Origin: Anaerolineae bacterium
Lineage (GTDB): Bacteria > Chloroflexota > Anaerolineae > Aggregatilineales > JAFGMM01
Assembly: GCA_027494055.1 (NCBI GenBank)
Contig: JAOSJO010000001.1
Span: 62,001 to 126,000, forward strand
Reading direction: 5' to 3'
DNA: 64,000 bases
Position 1 is the first letter of the stretch; each line of letters opens with the position of its first letter. A model generated the notes under the pieces. It was given only the letters and a program-made list of their open reading frames with translations. It did not search any database and was not told the DNA's origin. This document shows positions 1 through 8,298 of the stretch, one piece after another. A program made the translations under genes and the position numbers.

Positions 1-606
1 ATCTGCAACCACGGCCCGGAGGCGGGCGCGTCGCTGCGGCACCCGCACTGCCAGCTCCTGGCGATCCCGGTGCTGCCCAGCACCATCGTCACCGAGCTGC
101 GCGAGGCGGGCTATCACTATGACACGCGCGCCGAGTGCATCTTCTGCGCGCTGCTCAAGCAGGAAGATGAGGAGCTGGACCGCGTGATCTGGCAGAACGA
201 TTCGTTCGTCGCGTTCGCCCCGTGGGCGTCGCGCGTGCCGTTCGAGACGTGGATTCTGCCCCGCCGCCACGTCGCCAACTTCGAGGACATCATCCACGAC
301 GAAGCGCCGCAACTCGGCGATATGCTGCGCGAGGTGCTGGCCCGGCTGTACTTCGGGCTGAACAACCCGCCGTTCAACTTCTACATCCATACCGCGCCAT
401 GCCACCGTGACGATGTCTCGCGCTACTACCACTGGCACATCGAAATCTGGCCCAAGCTCACCAAGCCGGCGGGCTTTGAGCTGAGCACCGGCGTGATGAT
501 CAACACCGTGTCGCCGGAAGAGGCGGCAGCGTTCCTGCGCAGCGTAAGGCCCGAAATCACCGAGACGCCGATAGGGCAGGTCCTTGCCCCGGCCCCGCTC
601 CGGTGA
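1..606 (+). CDS. galT: Galactose-1-phosphate uridylyltransferase-like protein, C-terminal part
   Basis: The reading frame is open from base 1, so the true start lies outside the window; about 201 C-terminal residues are present. The segment opens with a GASLRHPHCQ block, the HIT-superfamily HPHxQ motif that carries the catalytic histidine of GalT (UMP transfer between UDP-glucose and galactose-1-phosphate, Leloir pathway). A CIFC pair follows (a possible zinc site), then a second GalT-like half with FAPWASRVPFE and ILPRRH stretches and a YHWHIE stretch near the C-terminus. Family knowledge: the two-domain GalT fold is a duplicated HIT domain. The gene is upstream of, and separated by a promoter from, the sigma-factor gene. 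A GalT-like nucleotidyltransferase of other specificity is possible. Confidence 0.82.
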   Translation: MCNHGPEAGASLRHPHCQLLAIPVLPSTIVTELREAGYHYDTRAECIFCALLKQEDEELDRVIWQNDSFVAFAPWASRVPFETWILPRRHVANFEDIIHDEAPQLGDMLREVLARLYFGLNNPPFNFYIHTAPCHRDDVSRYYHWHIEIWPKLTKPAGFELSTGVMINTVSPEEAAAFLRSVRPEITETPIGQVLAPAPLR

Positions 607-673
607 CCCGCTCCCCCACCTGACTACCAATTGACCACATTAATTGAACAACCATAGGGATCTTAACGCAATT

Positions 674-705
674 TTGCTGATAAAAAAGAGATTATTTGTT
701 ATAAT
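674..705 (+). promoter_or_regulatory. Sigma-70 promoter of the sigma-factor gene
   Basis: There is a perfect extended -10, TG-T-TATAAT (TATAAT at 700-705), in an unusually AT-rich 60-base stretch. The -35 is poor: TTGCTG at 674-679 with a 20-base spacer, so the extended -10 probably carries recognition. The ATG lies about 90 bases downstream, leaving a fairly long leader. Confidence 0.6.
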
Positions 706-792
706 AGGCCCAGGACCGAGCCATCCCTTGAGATGTCTTGTGTTGGTAGGCTAAGTGCATTTGGTTGGTAGTTGCTGTAGAAGGAAGAGACG

Positions 793-1792
793 ATGGTCGC
801 CAATCGCAATCCTGAGGAGTCGCCAGGGCCTGCCGCCGACGCCTATGGCGGTGACGCAGCCGACAGAGGCTATGCGCAGGACCCGGACCTGCTCCAATTT
901 TACCTCCGTGACATCCGCCCGATCTCGTCGCTGCTCACCGCTGAAGAGGAGCAGAACCTGGCGCGCCAGGTGCGCCGGGGGCGTCACGCCCGGCGGATGA
1001 TCGCCCAGGCGAACGGCAGCCTCCCTGCCGAGCAGCGCGAAATCCTTGAGCGGCAGGCTGCCGAAGGCAAGCTGGCGCACACCCGCCTGTTGATGTCCAA
1101 CACGCGCCTGGTGGTGAGCATCGCCAAGCGCTACCAGGGCCTCGGCCTGCCCCTGCCCGACCTGATCCAGGAGGGCAACCTGGGCCTGATGAAGGCCGTG
1201 GAGCGCTTCGACCCCGACCGGGGCGTGCGGCTGAGCACCTACGCCACCTGGTGGATCCGGCAGACCATCTCGCGCGCCGCCGGCGATTCCGGGCGGACCA
1301 TCCGCCTGCCCATCAACCAGGGGCAGCGCTGGGGCCGGCTGCGCCGCGCGCGCGAGGCGCTGCTCCAGGAGTTGGGGGCGCGACCCCACGCTCGAAGAGC
1401 TGGCGCAGGCCACCGACCTGACGGTGGAGCAGGTCGAGCACACCGTCACCGCCGCGCGCGAGCCGCTGCCGATTGACGAGCTTGTGGGCGAGGACGAAGA
1501 CCGCACCCGTGAAGACCTGCTCGCCGACGTGGAGAGCGAGGACCCGGAGACGGCCACCATGCAGACGCTGCTCTCCGAGAAGGTGGAGCACCTCCTCGCG
1601 ACGCTGCCGCCGCGCGAGGCGAACATCCTCAAGCTGCGCTACGGCCTGGTGGACGGCGAGACGCGCAGCATGGCCCAGATCGGCCAGATGATGGGCTACT
1701 CGCGCGAGCGCATCCGCCAGTTGCAGCACGAGGCGCTGGACAAACTTCGCGAACTGGAGCACGAGCCCGAACTGCGCGACTTCCTGAGCTGA
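793..1792 (+). CDS. RNA polymerase sigma factor, RpoD/SigA family (frameshifted)
   Basis: Sigma-70 family factor that directs RNA polymerase to promoters. Conserved regions appear in order: region 1.2 ([10 protein letters not shown]), region 2 ([14 protein letters not shown], then [18 protein letters not shown] and the -10-reading [10 protein letters not shown]), region 3, and region 4 with its helix-turn-helix (ILKLRYGL then [16 protein letters not shown]). There is no long region 1.1 extension, so this is a short group-1 or group-2 factor of about 332 residues. The frame breaks at a five-G run at 1374-1378; removing one G restores [11 protein letters not shown], a standard region-3 sequence, so a sequencing indel is the likely cause. 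The ATG at 793 is preceded by GAAGGAAGAG. It is monocistronic: promoter before it, terminator after it. Confidence 0.9.
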
Positions 1793-1840
1793 GCGCGTCC
1801 CCCGACAACCCGGCTCGAGAGGCCCGCGCAAACGCGCAAC

Positions 1841-1874
1841 GGGGGACGACACCCTGGTCGTCCCCCATTTGTTT
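1841..1874 (+). terminator. Intrinsic terminator after the sigma-factor gene
   Basis: A perfect 10-bp stem (GGGGGACGAC, 1841-1850, with GTCGTCCCCC, 1857-1866) with a 6-base loop is followed by ATTTGTTT. It lies 49 bases after the stop codon. It can also serve the minus-strand gene that ends at 1922. Confidence 0.85.
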
Positions 1875-1921
1875 CCCCGCCTGCGGGCAATGCGATCGTT
1901 TTCGCGCCAGTGGGTGAGCGG

Positions 1922-3224
1922 TCAGTGCCCGTTCGCGCGCCAGGTCGCGTCCGGCGCGATGAGCTTGAGGTCCTGCCCACCTGCTCAAAGATGTCGAGCG
2001 CCTTGGAGAGGTGCGCTTTCGTGTGCGTCGCCATGTAGCTGGTGCGGAGCAACGCCTGCGTGGCCGGCACGCCCGGCGGGACGACGGCGTTGGTATACAC
2101 GCCCGCGTCGAGCAGGCAGCGCCACGTCCAGGCGCACACCGCCGCCCTCGCGCGGCACGCCGATCCCCTGCGGCAGCGGCAGGTTCGCCAGCGCCCGGTC
2201 GAGCATCGCCTTGTCGCGGAAGTAGACCGGGATGACGGGTGTGGTGCTCGCGCCGGTGTCGTAGCCCAGCTTCTTGAACCCCGCGCGCATGAACTCGGAA
2301 TTCTCCCACAGCCGCTCCACGTGCTCCGGCTCGCTCTCCATGATGTCGAGCACCGCCAGCACGGTCGCGACGTTGTGGGCCGGCAGCGCGGCGCTGAACA
2401 TCATCGCGCGCCCGTGGTGCTTGATGTGCTCGATCACGTCGGGGTCGCCCGCGATGAAGCCGCCAATCGAGGCGAACGTCTTGCTGAAGGTACCCATAAT
2501 CAGGTCGACCTCGTCGGTCAGGTCAAAGTGCGCCGCCGTGCCCCGCCCCCCGCCGAGCACGCCCAGGCTGTGCGCGTCATCGACCATGATGCGCGCGCCG
2601 TGCCGCTTGCAGATTTCGACGATCTCCGGCAGCGGCGCGATGTCGCCCGCCATGCTGTACACACCGTCCACCACCACGAGCCGGCCGGCGTCGTTGGGCA
2701 GCCGCTTGAGCACATCCTCCAGCGAGTCGGGGTCGTTATGCGAGAAGCGCTTGATGCCGATCTGGTTGGTGCCGCGCGCGAGCAGGCACCCATCGACGAT
2801 GCTGGCGTGATCCTCGCGGTCGATGATGGCGAAGTCGCCCTTGCCCACCAGCGCCGAGATCGTGCCCAGGTTGGTCTGATAGCCTGTGCTGAACACCAGC
2901 CCGGCTTCCTTAGCGACGAACGCGGCCAGCCGGCGGTCCAGCTCAACGTGCAGGTCAAGCGTGCCGTTCACCAGGCGCGAGCCGGTGCAGCTCGTGCCCC
3001 AGCGGTCGATGGCGGCTTTGGCGGCCTCGCGCACCTTCGGGTGCATGGTGAGGCCCAGGTAGTTGTTGGACCCCAACATGATGACTTCCTGGTCGCCAAA
3101 CCGGACCACCGTGCCTTCCGAGTCGGTGAGCGGGAGGTAGTAGGGGTACACCTCCAACTGCTTGGCGAGTTGCATCAACCCACGTCGCGGGTCCTCGTAT
3201 ATCTTTTTCAAAGAGATCGGCCAT
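1922..3224 (-). CDS. Alpha-oxoamine synthase family PLP enzyme (Kbl/BioF/SPT-like, frameshifted)
   Basis: Fold-type I PLP enzyme condensing an amino acid with an acyl thioester: glycine C-acetyltransferase, 8-amino-7-oxononanoate synthase or serine palmitoyltransferase-like. Motifs: SNNYLGL, TGSRLVNGT, FSTGYQTNLGTI, DREDHASIVDG, the PLP-ring Asp in VDDAHSLG, and the Schiff-base Lys in GTFSKTFASIGG. Three indels break it. A five-T run at 3204-3208 hides the natural start, MADLFEKIYED, beginning at 3224 behind an AGGAG site. A second lies within about 2125-2170. A third at 1976-1978 restores an ending in WRANGH with stop at 1922. Specificity cannot be decided: LEVYPYYLPL and the TSYMATHT near the C-terminus resemble the Kbl/SPT-like branch rather than strict BioF. 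There is no biotin gene nearby. Confidence 0.85.
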
Positions 3225-3459
3225 CCTTATGCTCCTGTTCATACAGCGCGGCAAGCCCGGCGAGGGGCGCGCCGTGTGCGGTACGCGAATCATATGATAT
3301 AACAACGAGTTCGGTGGAAGGTAACATCCGGCGCGGCGAATGTCAACCACGCGCGGCGGCGCTTGGCCCGCCCGCCCTCCGTGTGATAATATCATACAGT
3401 CTGGCAAGAGACGACGCGCAGGCGCACGCAATCGTACCGGTTTTGGGTGACGCAGTGTC

Positions 3460-3943
3460 ATGATGGAACCCTCGGCAGACGTTGGAAACCTCCAAATCGT
3501 GACCGGCAGCGCGGCCCCAACCGCAGGGCGACGGGCAGAAGATCATCGGCGTGGTGTGCAATGACGCCGGTGTGTGGCCCTGGGTCGGGTTTGCGGGCGA
3601 GATCGACAAGGCCTGGCCGCAGGCGAAGCGCGCCTACCGGCAGTGGTACCGGGTGCTCGGCAACTACCTGGCGCTGGGCACGACGCAATTGATCGAGCTT
3701 GAAGATTCGGACGTGTTCATTGCGAACATGATCGCGCAGCGCGGGGTGAAGCTGCTGCCCATCCAGCCCGGCGCGGTTAACCACGGCGCGCTGGAGCAAT
3801 GCCTCAACACGGTCGCCAACCGCGCGCGCTATTTCAACGCCTCGGTGCACCTGCCGCGCCTCAACGGCTGGGAGAAGGTCGCGCCCATCATCAGCCGAAC
3901 GCTGCTCGCGGCAGGGATCGACGTCACCGTCTACGAGAGCTGA
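3460..3943 (+). CDS. Macro-domain (ADP-ribose-binding/hydrolase-like) protein, frameshifted
   Basis: About 160 residues. Macro domains bind ADP-ribose or its derivatives, and some remove ADP-ribose from proteins or DNA or hydrolyse ADP-ribose-1''-phosphate. The core shows the family order: GVVCNDAGVW (the substrate-loop Asn-Asp), a WP..KRAYRQWYR helix, DVFIANMIAQRG, then ASVHLPRL and IISRTLLAAGIDVTVYES at the end. The start is ATG 3460 (MMEPSADVGN), joined to the core by removing one C from the run at 3515-3518; without this only a GTG at 3551 inside the domain would be available. It is divergent from the Kbl-like gene and no partner ART toxin is adjacent. The recognition is by motif pattern only. 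Confidence 0.62.
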
Positions 3944-4011
3944 CCCCCTCACATCGCCACGCTCCTGTGGGTGTCCAGGAGCCGCCGGCCTTTTGCCGGC
4001 GCGCCGGTTTG

Positions 4012-4041
4012 TGGATATTATCTATACATATTGGTTACAAT
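4012..4041 (+). promoter_or_regulatory. Probable promoter of the thiol peroxidase gene
   Basis: TGGATA (4012-4017), an 18-base spacer and TACAAT (4036-4041) lie in an AT-rich patch about 50 bases before the ATG at 4092. The -35 matches weakly. Confidence 0.4.
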
Positions 4042-4091
4042 CCGGGCGCGATACCCTTTGCGCCCGGCGCACACAGTTGAGGTGAACCGTA

Positions 4092-4607
4092 ATGGCAGAA
4101 CGAACTGGTCTCGTAACGCGGGGCGGCAACCCGGTGACGCTTCTTGGAAACGACCTGAAGGTCGGCGACCCTGCGCCGGACTTCGCCCTCGCCGGCGCTG
4201 ACATGTCGCCGGTCAAGCTCTCTGACTATCGCGGCAAGGTCGTGATCGTCGCGGCGGTGCCGTCGCTCGAAACAGTGGTGTGCTCCAACGAAACCAGCCG
4301 CTTCGAGGAAGAGGCGGAGGGCCTCAGCGACGATGTGGCGATCATCACCGTCAGCATGGATCTTCCCTATGCCATGAAGCGCTGGGCGACCGAGAACGCC
4401 ATCGAGCACGTGGTGCTGGCGTCGGACCACCAGGCGGCGGCCTTCGGCGAGGCGTATGGCGTGCTGCGCGCGGATATGCGCCTGCTGGCGCGCGCGGTCT
4501 ACGTGATCGACCGGCAGGGCGTCGTCCGCTACATCCAGATCGTCCCCGAAATTGGGCAGGAGCCGGACTACGCCGAAGTGATCCAGGCCGTGCAGCGCCT
4601 CATCTAG
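4092..4607 (+). CDS. tpx: Thiol peroxidase (Tpx-type peroxiredoxin), resolving Cys absent
   Basis: 171 residues, normal length for Tpx, a cytosolic peroxiredoxin that reduces H2O2 and alkyl hydroperoxides. Family features: GNPVTLLGNDLKVGD at the N-terminus, APDF, LSDYRGKVV, the peroxidatic site TVVC with Cys64, SMDLPYAMKRW, SDH, FGEAYGV and LLARAVYVID (the conserved Arg). In E. coli Tpx a resolving Cys follows the DLPFAQxRF stretch; here that position is Ala (RWATENA), and Cys64 is the only cysteine. The enzyme should therefore work as a one-Cys peroxiredoxin needing an external thiol. Start ATG 4092 follows GAGGTGAACCGT. It is monocistronic. Confidence 0.93.
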   Translation: MAERTGLVTRGGNPVTLLGNDLKVGDPAPDFALAGADMSPVKLSDYRGKVVIVAAVPSLETVVCSNETSRFEEEAEGLSDDVAIITVSMDLPYAMKRWATENAIEHVVLASDHQAAAFGEAYGVLRADMRLLARAVYVIDRQGVVRYIQIVPEIGQEPDYAEVIQAVQRLI

Positions 4608-4661
4608 GGGCGGCTGTCCGTGTCGCAGGGCGGCACCACAAACAGGTGAATTGCGCAGTGG

Positions 4662-4690
4662 CAGGGGCGAACTGGCGGTTCGCCCCCACG
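4662..4690. repeat. Palindromic repeat, R2 core (solo copy)
   Basis: A GC-rich inverted repeat (GGGGCGAAC, centre TGGCG, GTTCGCCCCC) 55 bases after tpx. The same palindrome, with extra flanking sequence, occurs at 8299-8366 and 46128-46195. It may also act as a terminator hairpin, but there is no T-tract. Confidence 0.6.
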
Positions 4691-4781
4691 TGACTCGCGC
4701 CGCCGAGCAGGGTGCGATTCTCGGGCGGCTGGCGGCCCAGGCCTTACCTCTGGCGCTGTCGCGCGCGGCAGCGCCCCTCTA

Positions 4782-4810
4782 TTGACTCAAATTCGATTTG
4801 GTGATATATC
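4782..4810 (+). promoter_or_regulatory. Strong sigma-70 promoter of the LysW-like gene
   Basis: TTGACT (4782-4787), a 17-base spacer and TATATC (4805-4810). The start codon is 55 bases downstream behind a consensus AGGAGGAAG site. Confidence 0.7.
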
Positions 4811-4864
4811 CTTTTCAGCAAACTGGCGTCCTGGCCGCCGAAAGGCGATTAGGAGGAAGACAGC

Positions 4865-5125
4865 ATGTTTGAGGAGGACGCCCGCCAGGCTGCCCGCAAC
4901 CGGAGAAGCGTTGCGCCCCGCGTCCGCGCGCGTTGCCCTGAGTGCGCATCCTGGGTCCCTCTGAAAGATTCGGTCGAGTTGTGGGACCTGGTCACCTGCC
5001 CACACTGCGATACCCGGCTGGAAGTGGTCGATTTGAAGCCGCTTACCCTTGATTACGCCGAGGACACCTGGGAGGAAGAAGAGGACTGGGAAGAGGAAGA
5101 CCTCGACGACGACGAGTACTACTAG
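4865..5125 (+). CDS. Small acidic zinc-ribbon protein, LysW/amino-group carrier-like
   Basis: 86 residues. A zinc ribbon with Cys24-x2-Cys27 and Cys45-x2-Cys48 is followed by LEVVDLKPLTLDYAED and a very acidic tail. Known family: LysW/ArgW carrier proteins have the same order (zinc ribbon, LEVVxLxPL, acidic tail), and the alpha-amino group of the substrate is attached to the terminal Glu of an EDWGE end. Here EEDW is present but the chain continues with more acidic residues and ends in Tyr-Tyr, so the canonical attachment Glu is not terminal. No lysine or arginine biosynthesis gene is adjacent. It could be a LysW-derived protein with another role, or an unrelated acidic zinc ribbon. It has its own promoter and an excellent ribosome site, so it is probably well expressed. 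Confidence 0.65.
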   Translation: MFEEDARQAARNRRSVAPRVRARCPECASWVPLKDSVELWDLVTCPHCDTRLEVVDLKPLTLDYAEDTWEEEEDWEEEDLDDDEYY

Positions 5126-5132
5126 CCTGCTG

Positions 5133-5158
5133 CCAGGCCTGACCGTGCTCAGGCCTGG
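5133..5158 (+). terminator. Hairpin after the LysW-like gene
   Basis: A perfect 10-bp stem (CCAGGCCTGA with TCAGGCCTGG) and 6-base loop lies 8 bases after the stop. There is no T-tract, so termination may be inefficient or the hairpin may protect the 3' end. Confidence 0.5.
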
Positions 5159-5168
5159 TGTCGCCGGG

Positions 5169-5317
5169 GTATCGGTTCACCTTCTCGTTCCCGCGACTGA
5201 AGTCGCGGGCGAATTCGTAATCTTGCCGGCGTTGATCTGCGATTAGCTGCCGACTTCAGTCGATAGGTTGCGAAACACGCAATTAACAAAGCAACGTGTG
5301 GAAAAGGTGAAAGATAC
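5169..5317. repeat. R1 element, copy A (MITE-like, 149 bp)
   Basis: The ends are inverted repeats: GTATCGGTTCACCTT at the left and the complement of GTATCTTTCACCTT at the right. Internally there is a perfect palindrome (CCCGCGACT-GA-AGTCGCGGG, 5190-5209) and a second small dyad around GACTTCAGTC. A near-identical copy is at 30073-30223 and a 35-base left-end fragment at 46075-46109. No coding potential. The terminal repeats and dispersed intergenic placement suggest a non-autonomous mobile element. Confidence 0.75.
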
Positions 5318-5537
5318 GCGCCAGGCCCAATGGCTGCGCCGGGCTTGCCCGGCCTCGCCCCACAGCCGCATAGCCTCGTCCCCGGCAGGCTGCCGCCGCC
5401 AGCGCCCGCCGGGAAGGTGCTCTCTCTGGAAATGCGATCAGGACGCTGCTGGCGCATCGCCTCAGCGGTGAGGGGCGGTCTGCGAAACCGGTGGCCCTGG
5501 TTGGCTGTTCAGGCCCGCGCCGCGCGGGTTCTTTTTT
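5318..5537 (+). other. Structured leader or small-RNA candidate ending in an intrinsic terminator
   Basis: About 220 bases without a plausible gene lie between R1 and the tryptophanase start. Several local inverted repeats are visible, for example ATGCG with CGCAT around 5435-5455. The stretch ends in a clear intrinsic terminator: CCCGCG (5514-5519), loop CCG, CGCGGG (5523-5528), then TTCTTTTTTG. The terminator lies about 105 bases before the tryptophanase ATG and no gene is in front of it, so it either ends a small RNA or acts as an attenuator for the downstream gene. I recognise no known riboswitch class. Confidence 0.45.
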
Positions 5538-5641
5538 GTTGCCGTTTGTCACCTGAGGGAGGCGCGTCCCTCACTTGACAAGGGGCGGTGGTTTCGGCTT
5601 TGCTTGAGACACCACGGCGCGCCACGAGAGGAGCAATCGCG

Positions 5642-7021
5642 ATGCCCGCGTTTCCCCTGGAACCCTTCCGCATCAAAGTGGTGGAACCCATCCGCACAAC
5701 CGACCGCGCCGAACGCGAGCGGCTGATGGCCGAATGTGGCTATAACGTCTTCCTGTTGAAGGCCGAAGACGTGTTCATCGACCTGCTGACCGACAGCGGC
5801 ACCGGCGCGATGAGCGACGCGCAGTGGGCGAGCATCATGCGCGGCGACGAAAGCTACGCCGGCGCACGGAGCTTCTACAACCTCAAGGAGGCGGTGGACC
5901 GCATCTTCGGTTTCAAACACTTTGTGCCCACGCACCAGGGCCGGGCCGCCGAGAACGTGCTGTTCTCGGTGATGCTCAAGCCGGGCGACGCGGTCCCGAA
6001 CAATATGCACTTCGACACGACCTACGGCAACATCGTCGCACGCGGGGGGCGGGCCGAGAACCTCATCGCCGATGTCGCCGCCGACCCCTACGCCGACACG
6101 CCCTTCAAGGGCGACATGGACGTGGCGAAGCTGGAGCGCTTCATCGAGCAGACCGGCCCGGAGCGCATCCCGCTGGGCATGATTACGGTGACGAACAACG
6201 CAGGCGGCGGCCAGCCGGTGAGCATGGCGAACATCCGCGCCACGGCGGAGGTGTACCACCGTTACGGCATCCCGTTCTTCATCGATGCGTGCCGCTACGC
6301 GGAAAACTGCTATTTCATCCAGCAGCGCGAGCCGGGCTACGCCGACAGGCCGCTTCTGGAAATCGCCAACGAGATGTTCAGCTACGCCGACGGCTGCACC
6401 ATGAGCGCCAAGAAGGACGCGATTGTCAACATCGGCGGCCTGCTGTGCCTGAACGATGACGACCTGTTCCTGCGCGTGCAGAACGAGCTGATCCTGCGCG
6501 AGGGCTTCCCCACGTATGGCGGCCTCTCCGGGCGCGACCTGGAGGCGATGGCAGTGGGCCTTTGGGAGGGCCTCGACGCGCGCTACCTGGCCTACCGTAT
6601 CGCGCACACGCGCTACCTCGCCGAGCGGCTGCGCGAGGAGGGCGTGCCGGTGGTGTGGCCGCCGGGGGCGCACGCCGTCTTCATCGACGCGCGCGCCGTC
6701 CTGCCGCACGTGCCCCAGGAGCGCTTCCCGGCGCAGGCAATCGTGACCGCGCTGTACATCGAAGGCGGCATCCGCACGGTTGAACTGGGCAGCGTGACCT
6801 TCGCCCACCGCGACCCGCAGACGGGCGCGATGGTGTATCCCGACCTCGAGTTGGTGCGCCTGGCGATCCCGCGCCGGGTGTACACGCAGCGTCATCTCGA
6901 TTACGTGGTCGAGGTGGTCAAGCACACACTGGACCACGCCGACGCGATTCGCGGGATGCGCATCGTGTGGGAGGCCCCGCTGATGCGCCACTTCACCGCC
7001 CGGTTCGCGCTGGTGACGTAA
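5642..7021 (+). CDS. tnaA: Tryptophanase (beta-eliminating lyase family)
   Basis: 460 residues, close to the usual TnaA length. PLP enzyme that cleaves L-tryptophan to indole, pyruvate and ammonia; tyrosine phenol-lyase is the sister enzyme. Motifs: THQGRAAEN, NNAGGGQPVSMANIRAT, FIDACRYAENCYFI, MSAKKDAIVNIGGLL (the Schiff-base Lys), EGFPTYGGLSGRD and IPRRVYTQ. At the position where tyrosine phenol-lyases have an Arg contacting the phenol ring (MERG) this protein has Leu (VELG), as tryptophanases have a hydrophobic residue, so I favour tryptophanase. ATG 5642 follows GAGAGGAGCAATCGCG and matches family N-termini; an upstream in-frame start at 5588 is less likely. It is preceded by the 5318-5537 terminator-bearing leader. 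Confidence 0.85.
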   Translation: MPAFPLEPFRIKVVEPIRTTDRAERERLMAECGYNVFLLKAEDVFIDLLTDSGTGAMSDAQWASIMRGDESYAGARSFYNLKEAVDRIFGFKHFVPTHQGRAAENVLFSVMLKPGDAVPNNMHFDTTYGNIVARGGRAENLIADVAADPYADTPFKGDMDVAKLERFIEQTGPERIPLGMITVTNNAGGGQPVSMANIRATAEVYHRYGIPFFIDACRYAENCYFIQQREPGYADRPLLEIANEMFSYADGCTMSAKKDAIVNIGGLLCLNDDDLFLRVQNELILREGFPTYGGLSGRDLEAMAVGLWEGLDARYLAYRIAHTRYLAERLREEGVPVVWPPGAHAVFIDARAVLPHVPQERFPAQAIVTALYIEGGIRTVELGSVTFAHRDPQTGAMVYPDLELVRLAIPRRVYTQRHLDYVVEVVKHTLDHADAIRGMRIVWEAPLMRHFTARFALVT

Positions 7022-7124
7022 GCGACTCTGCTGAAGTGCGCGACGGTCAGCCGCCGCGTTTTGGACCGCCCCGTTGGGGCGCGCTGTTTCTGCGGCCGCG
7101 ACTTGCTACCACTACGGAGAGGAC

Positions 7125-8204
7125 ATGAACCACCTGAGCGTGAAACCCCTGCGTGCGGGCGTTGTTGGCATGGGCATCGGGCGACACCATGCGCGCGCCT
7201 ACCAGGACCTCAAAGACACCGAACTCGTCGCCATCTGTGACGTGAACGCGGACCGGCTCGAACAGATCGGCGCGCTCTTCCCCAACGTGGCGCGCTACAG
7301 CGACTACCACGCGCTGTTCGCGGAGGCGGGCCTCGACCTTGTGAGCGTCGCTGTGCCGAACATCCTCCATGCGGAGATCACGATTGCCGCGCTTGAGGCG
7401 GGCCTGCACGTGGTGTGCGAGAAGCCGCTGGCGGTCGATGTCGCCGCCGCCGAGGCCATTGTGCAGGCGGCGGAGCGCGCCAGGGGCAAGCTGACGGTGT
7501 GTTACGACAAGCGCTACCGCGCCGACGCGCAATGGTTGCGCCGCGCGGTGGCGTCCTCCACCCTGGGCGACATCTACCACGTCGAGGCGGGCTGGAAGCG
7601 CGAGACCGGCATCCCTGGCGGGTGGTTCGTCCAGAAGGCAATGTCCGGCGGCGGCCCGCTCATCGACCTGGGGGTGCACGTGCTCGACATCGCCCTGTGG
7701 GTGCTGGGCTTCCCTGCCGTCAAGACCGTGAGCGGCGTGACGCGCGCGGTGTTCGGTCCGGCGGGGCGCAAGACCTGGGGCACAAAGACCGGCGACGGCA
7801 GCAGGTATGAGGTCGAGGACGGCGCGGTCGGCATGCTCCGCCTGGAGGGGAACGTGCCGATGCTGCTGGAGGCGTCGTGGGCCGACCATCGCCGCCCCGG
7901 AGAGGACGACATGTACTTCCGCTTCAGCGGGAGCAAAGCCGCCGCCGTGGTGCACGTGCGCAATTACACGCAGGAAGACACGCTGCGCCTCTACACCGAG
8001 ATCGACGGCATCGCGGTCGAGGCGACGCCCCGGCTCCACCCGCCGGACCCTTCCGGGCACGCGGGGCTGCTTGCCGACTTCGTCCGCGCGATCCGCATGG
8101 ATGACGCGCCGCCAGCGCCGGCGTCACAGGGGCTGGCTACGGTGCGGGTGTTGGACGCCTTCTACCGCTCGGCGGCGACGGGCCGCGAGGTGGCGCTCGA
8201 ATAG
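7125..8204 (+). CDS. Gfo/Idh/MocA family NAD(P)-dependent oxidoreductase
   Basis: 359 residues. The N-terminal Rossmann fold has GVVGMGIGRHHARAY (dinucleotide loop) and CDVNADRL. EKPLAVD is the family EKP motif with its catalytic Lys. The C-terminal alpha/beta half carries GGPLIDLGVHVLDIALW, the family GGxxxDxGxHxxD signature. Members oxidise or reduce sugars and cyclitols; the substrate cannot be told from sequence. ATG 7125 sits behind GGAGAGG. The gene follows tryptophanase by about 100 bases on the same strand, but no functional link is evident. Confidence 0.88.
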   Translation: MNHLSVKPLRAGVVGMGIGRHHARAYQDLKDTELVAICDVNADRLEQIGALFPNVARYSDYHALFAEAGLDLVSVAVPNILHAEITIAALEAGLHVVCEKPLAVDVAAAEAIVQAAERARGKLTVCYDKRYRADAQWLRRAVASSTLGDIYHVEAGWKRETGIPGGWFVQKAMSGGGPLIDLGVHVLDIALWVLGFPAVKTVSGVTRAVFGPAGRKTWGTKTGDGSRYEVEDGAVGMLRLEGNVPMLLEASWADHRRPGEDDMYFRFSGSKAAAVVHVRNYTQEDTLRLYTEIDGIAVEATPRLHPPDPSGHAGLLADFVRAIRMDDAPPAPASQGLATVRVLDAFYRSAATGREVALE

Positions 8205-8298
8205 GCGCAGGGGTTCACAAGGGCCGCTCGACGCCAGGGACTGAGGGCCTATGCGCTTTGATAAATGACCCTGGTAATTTCCTCGCAGAGTCGAAGGC

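Noticed and set aside
3270..3410. AT-rich dyads (ATCATATGATAT and GATAATATCATAC) as operators of the divergent Kbl-like and macro genes
   Set aside because: They coincide with -10-like sequences and are too short and AT-rich to separate from ordinary promoter sequence.
2042..3463. Long plus-strand open frame opposite the Kbl-like gene
   Set aside because: No recognisable motifs; composition typical of GC-skewed antisense frames; the minus strand encodes a clear PLP enzyme.
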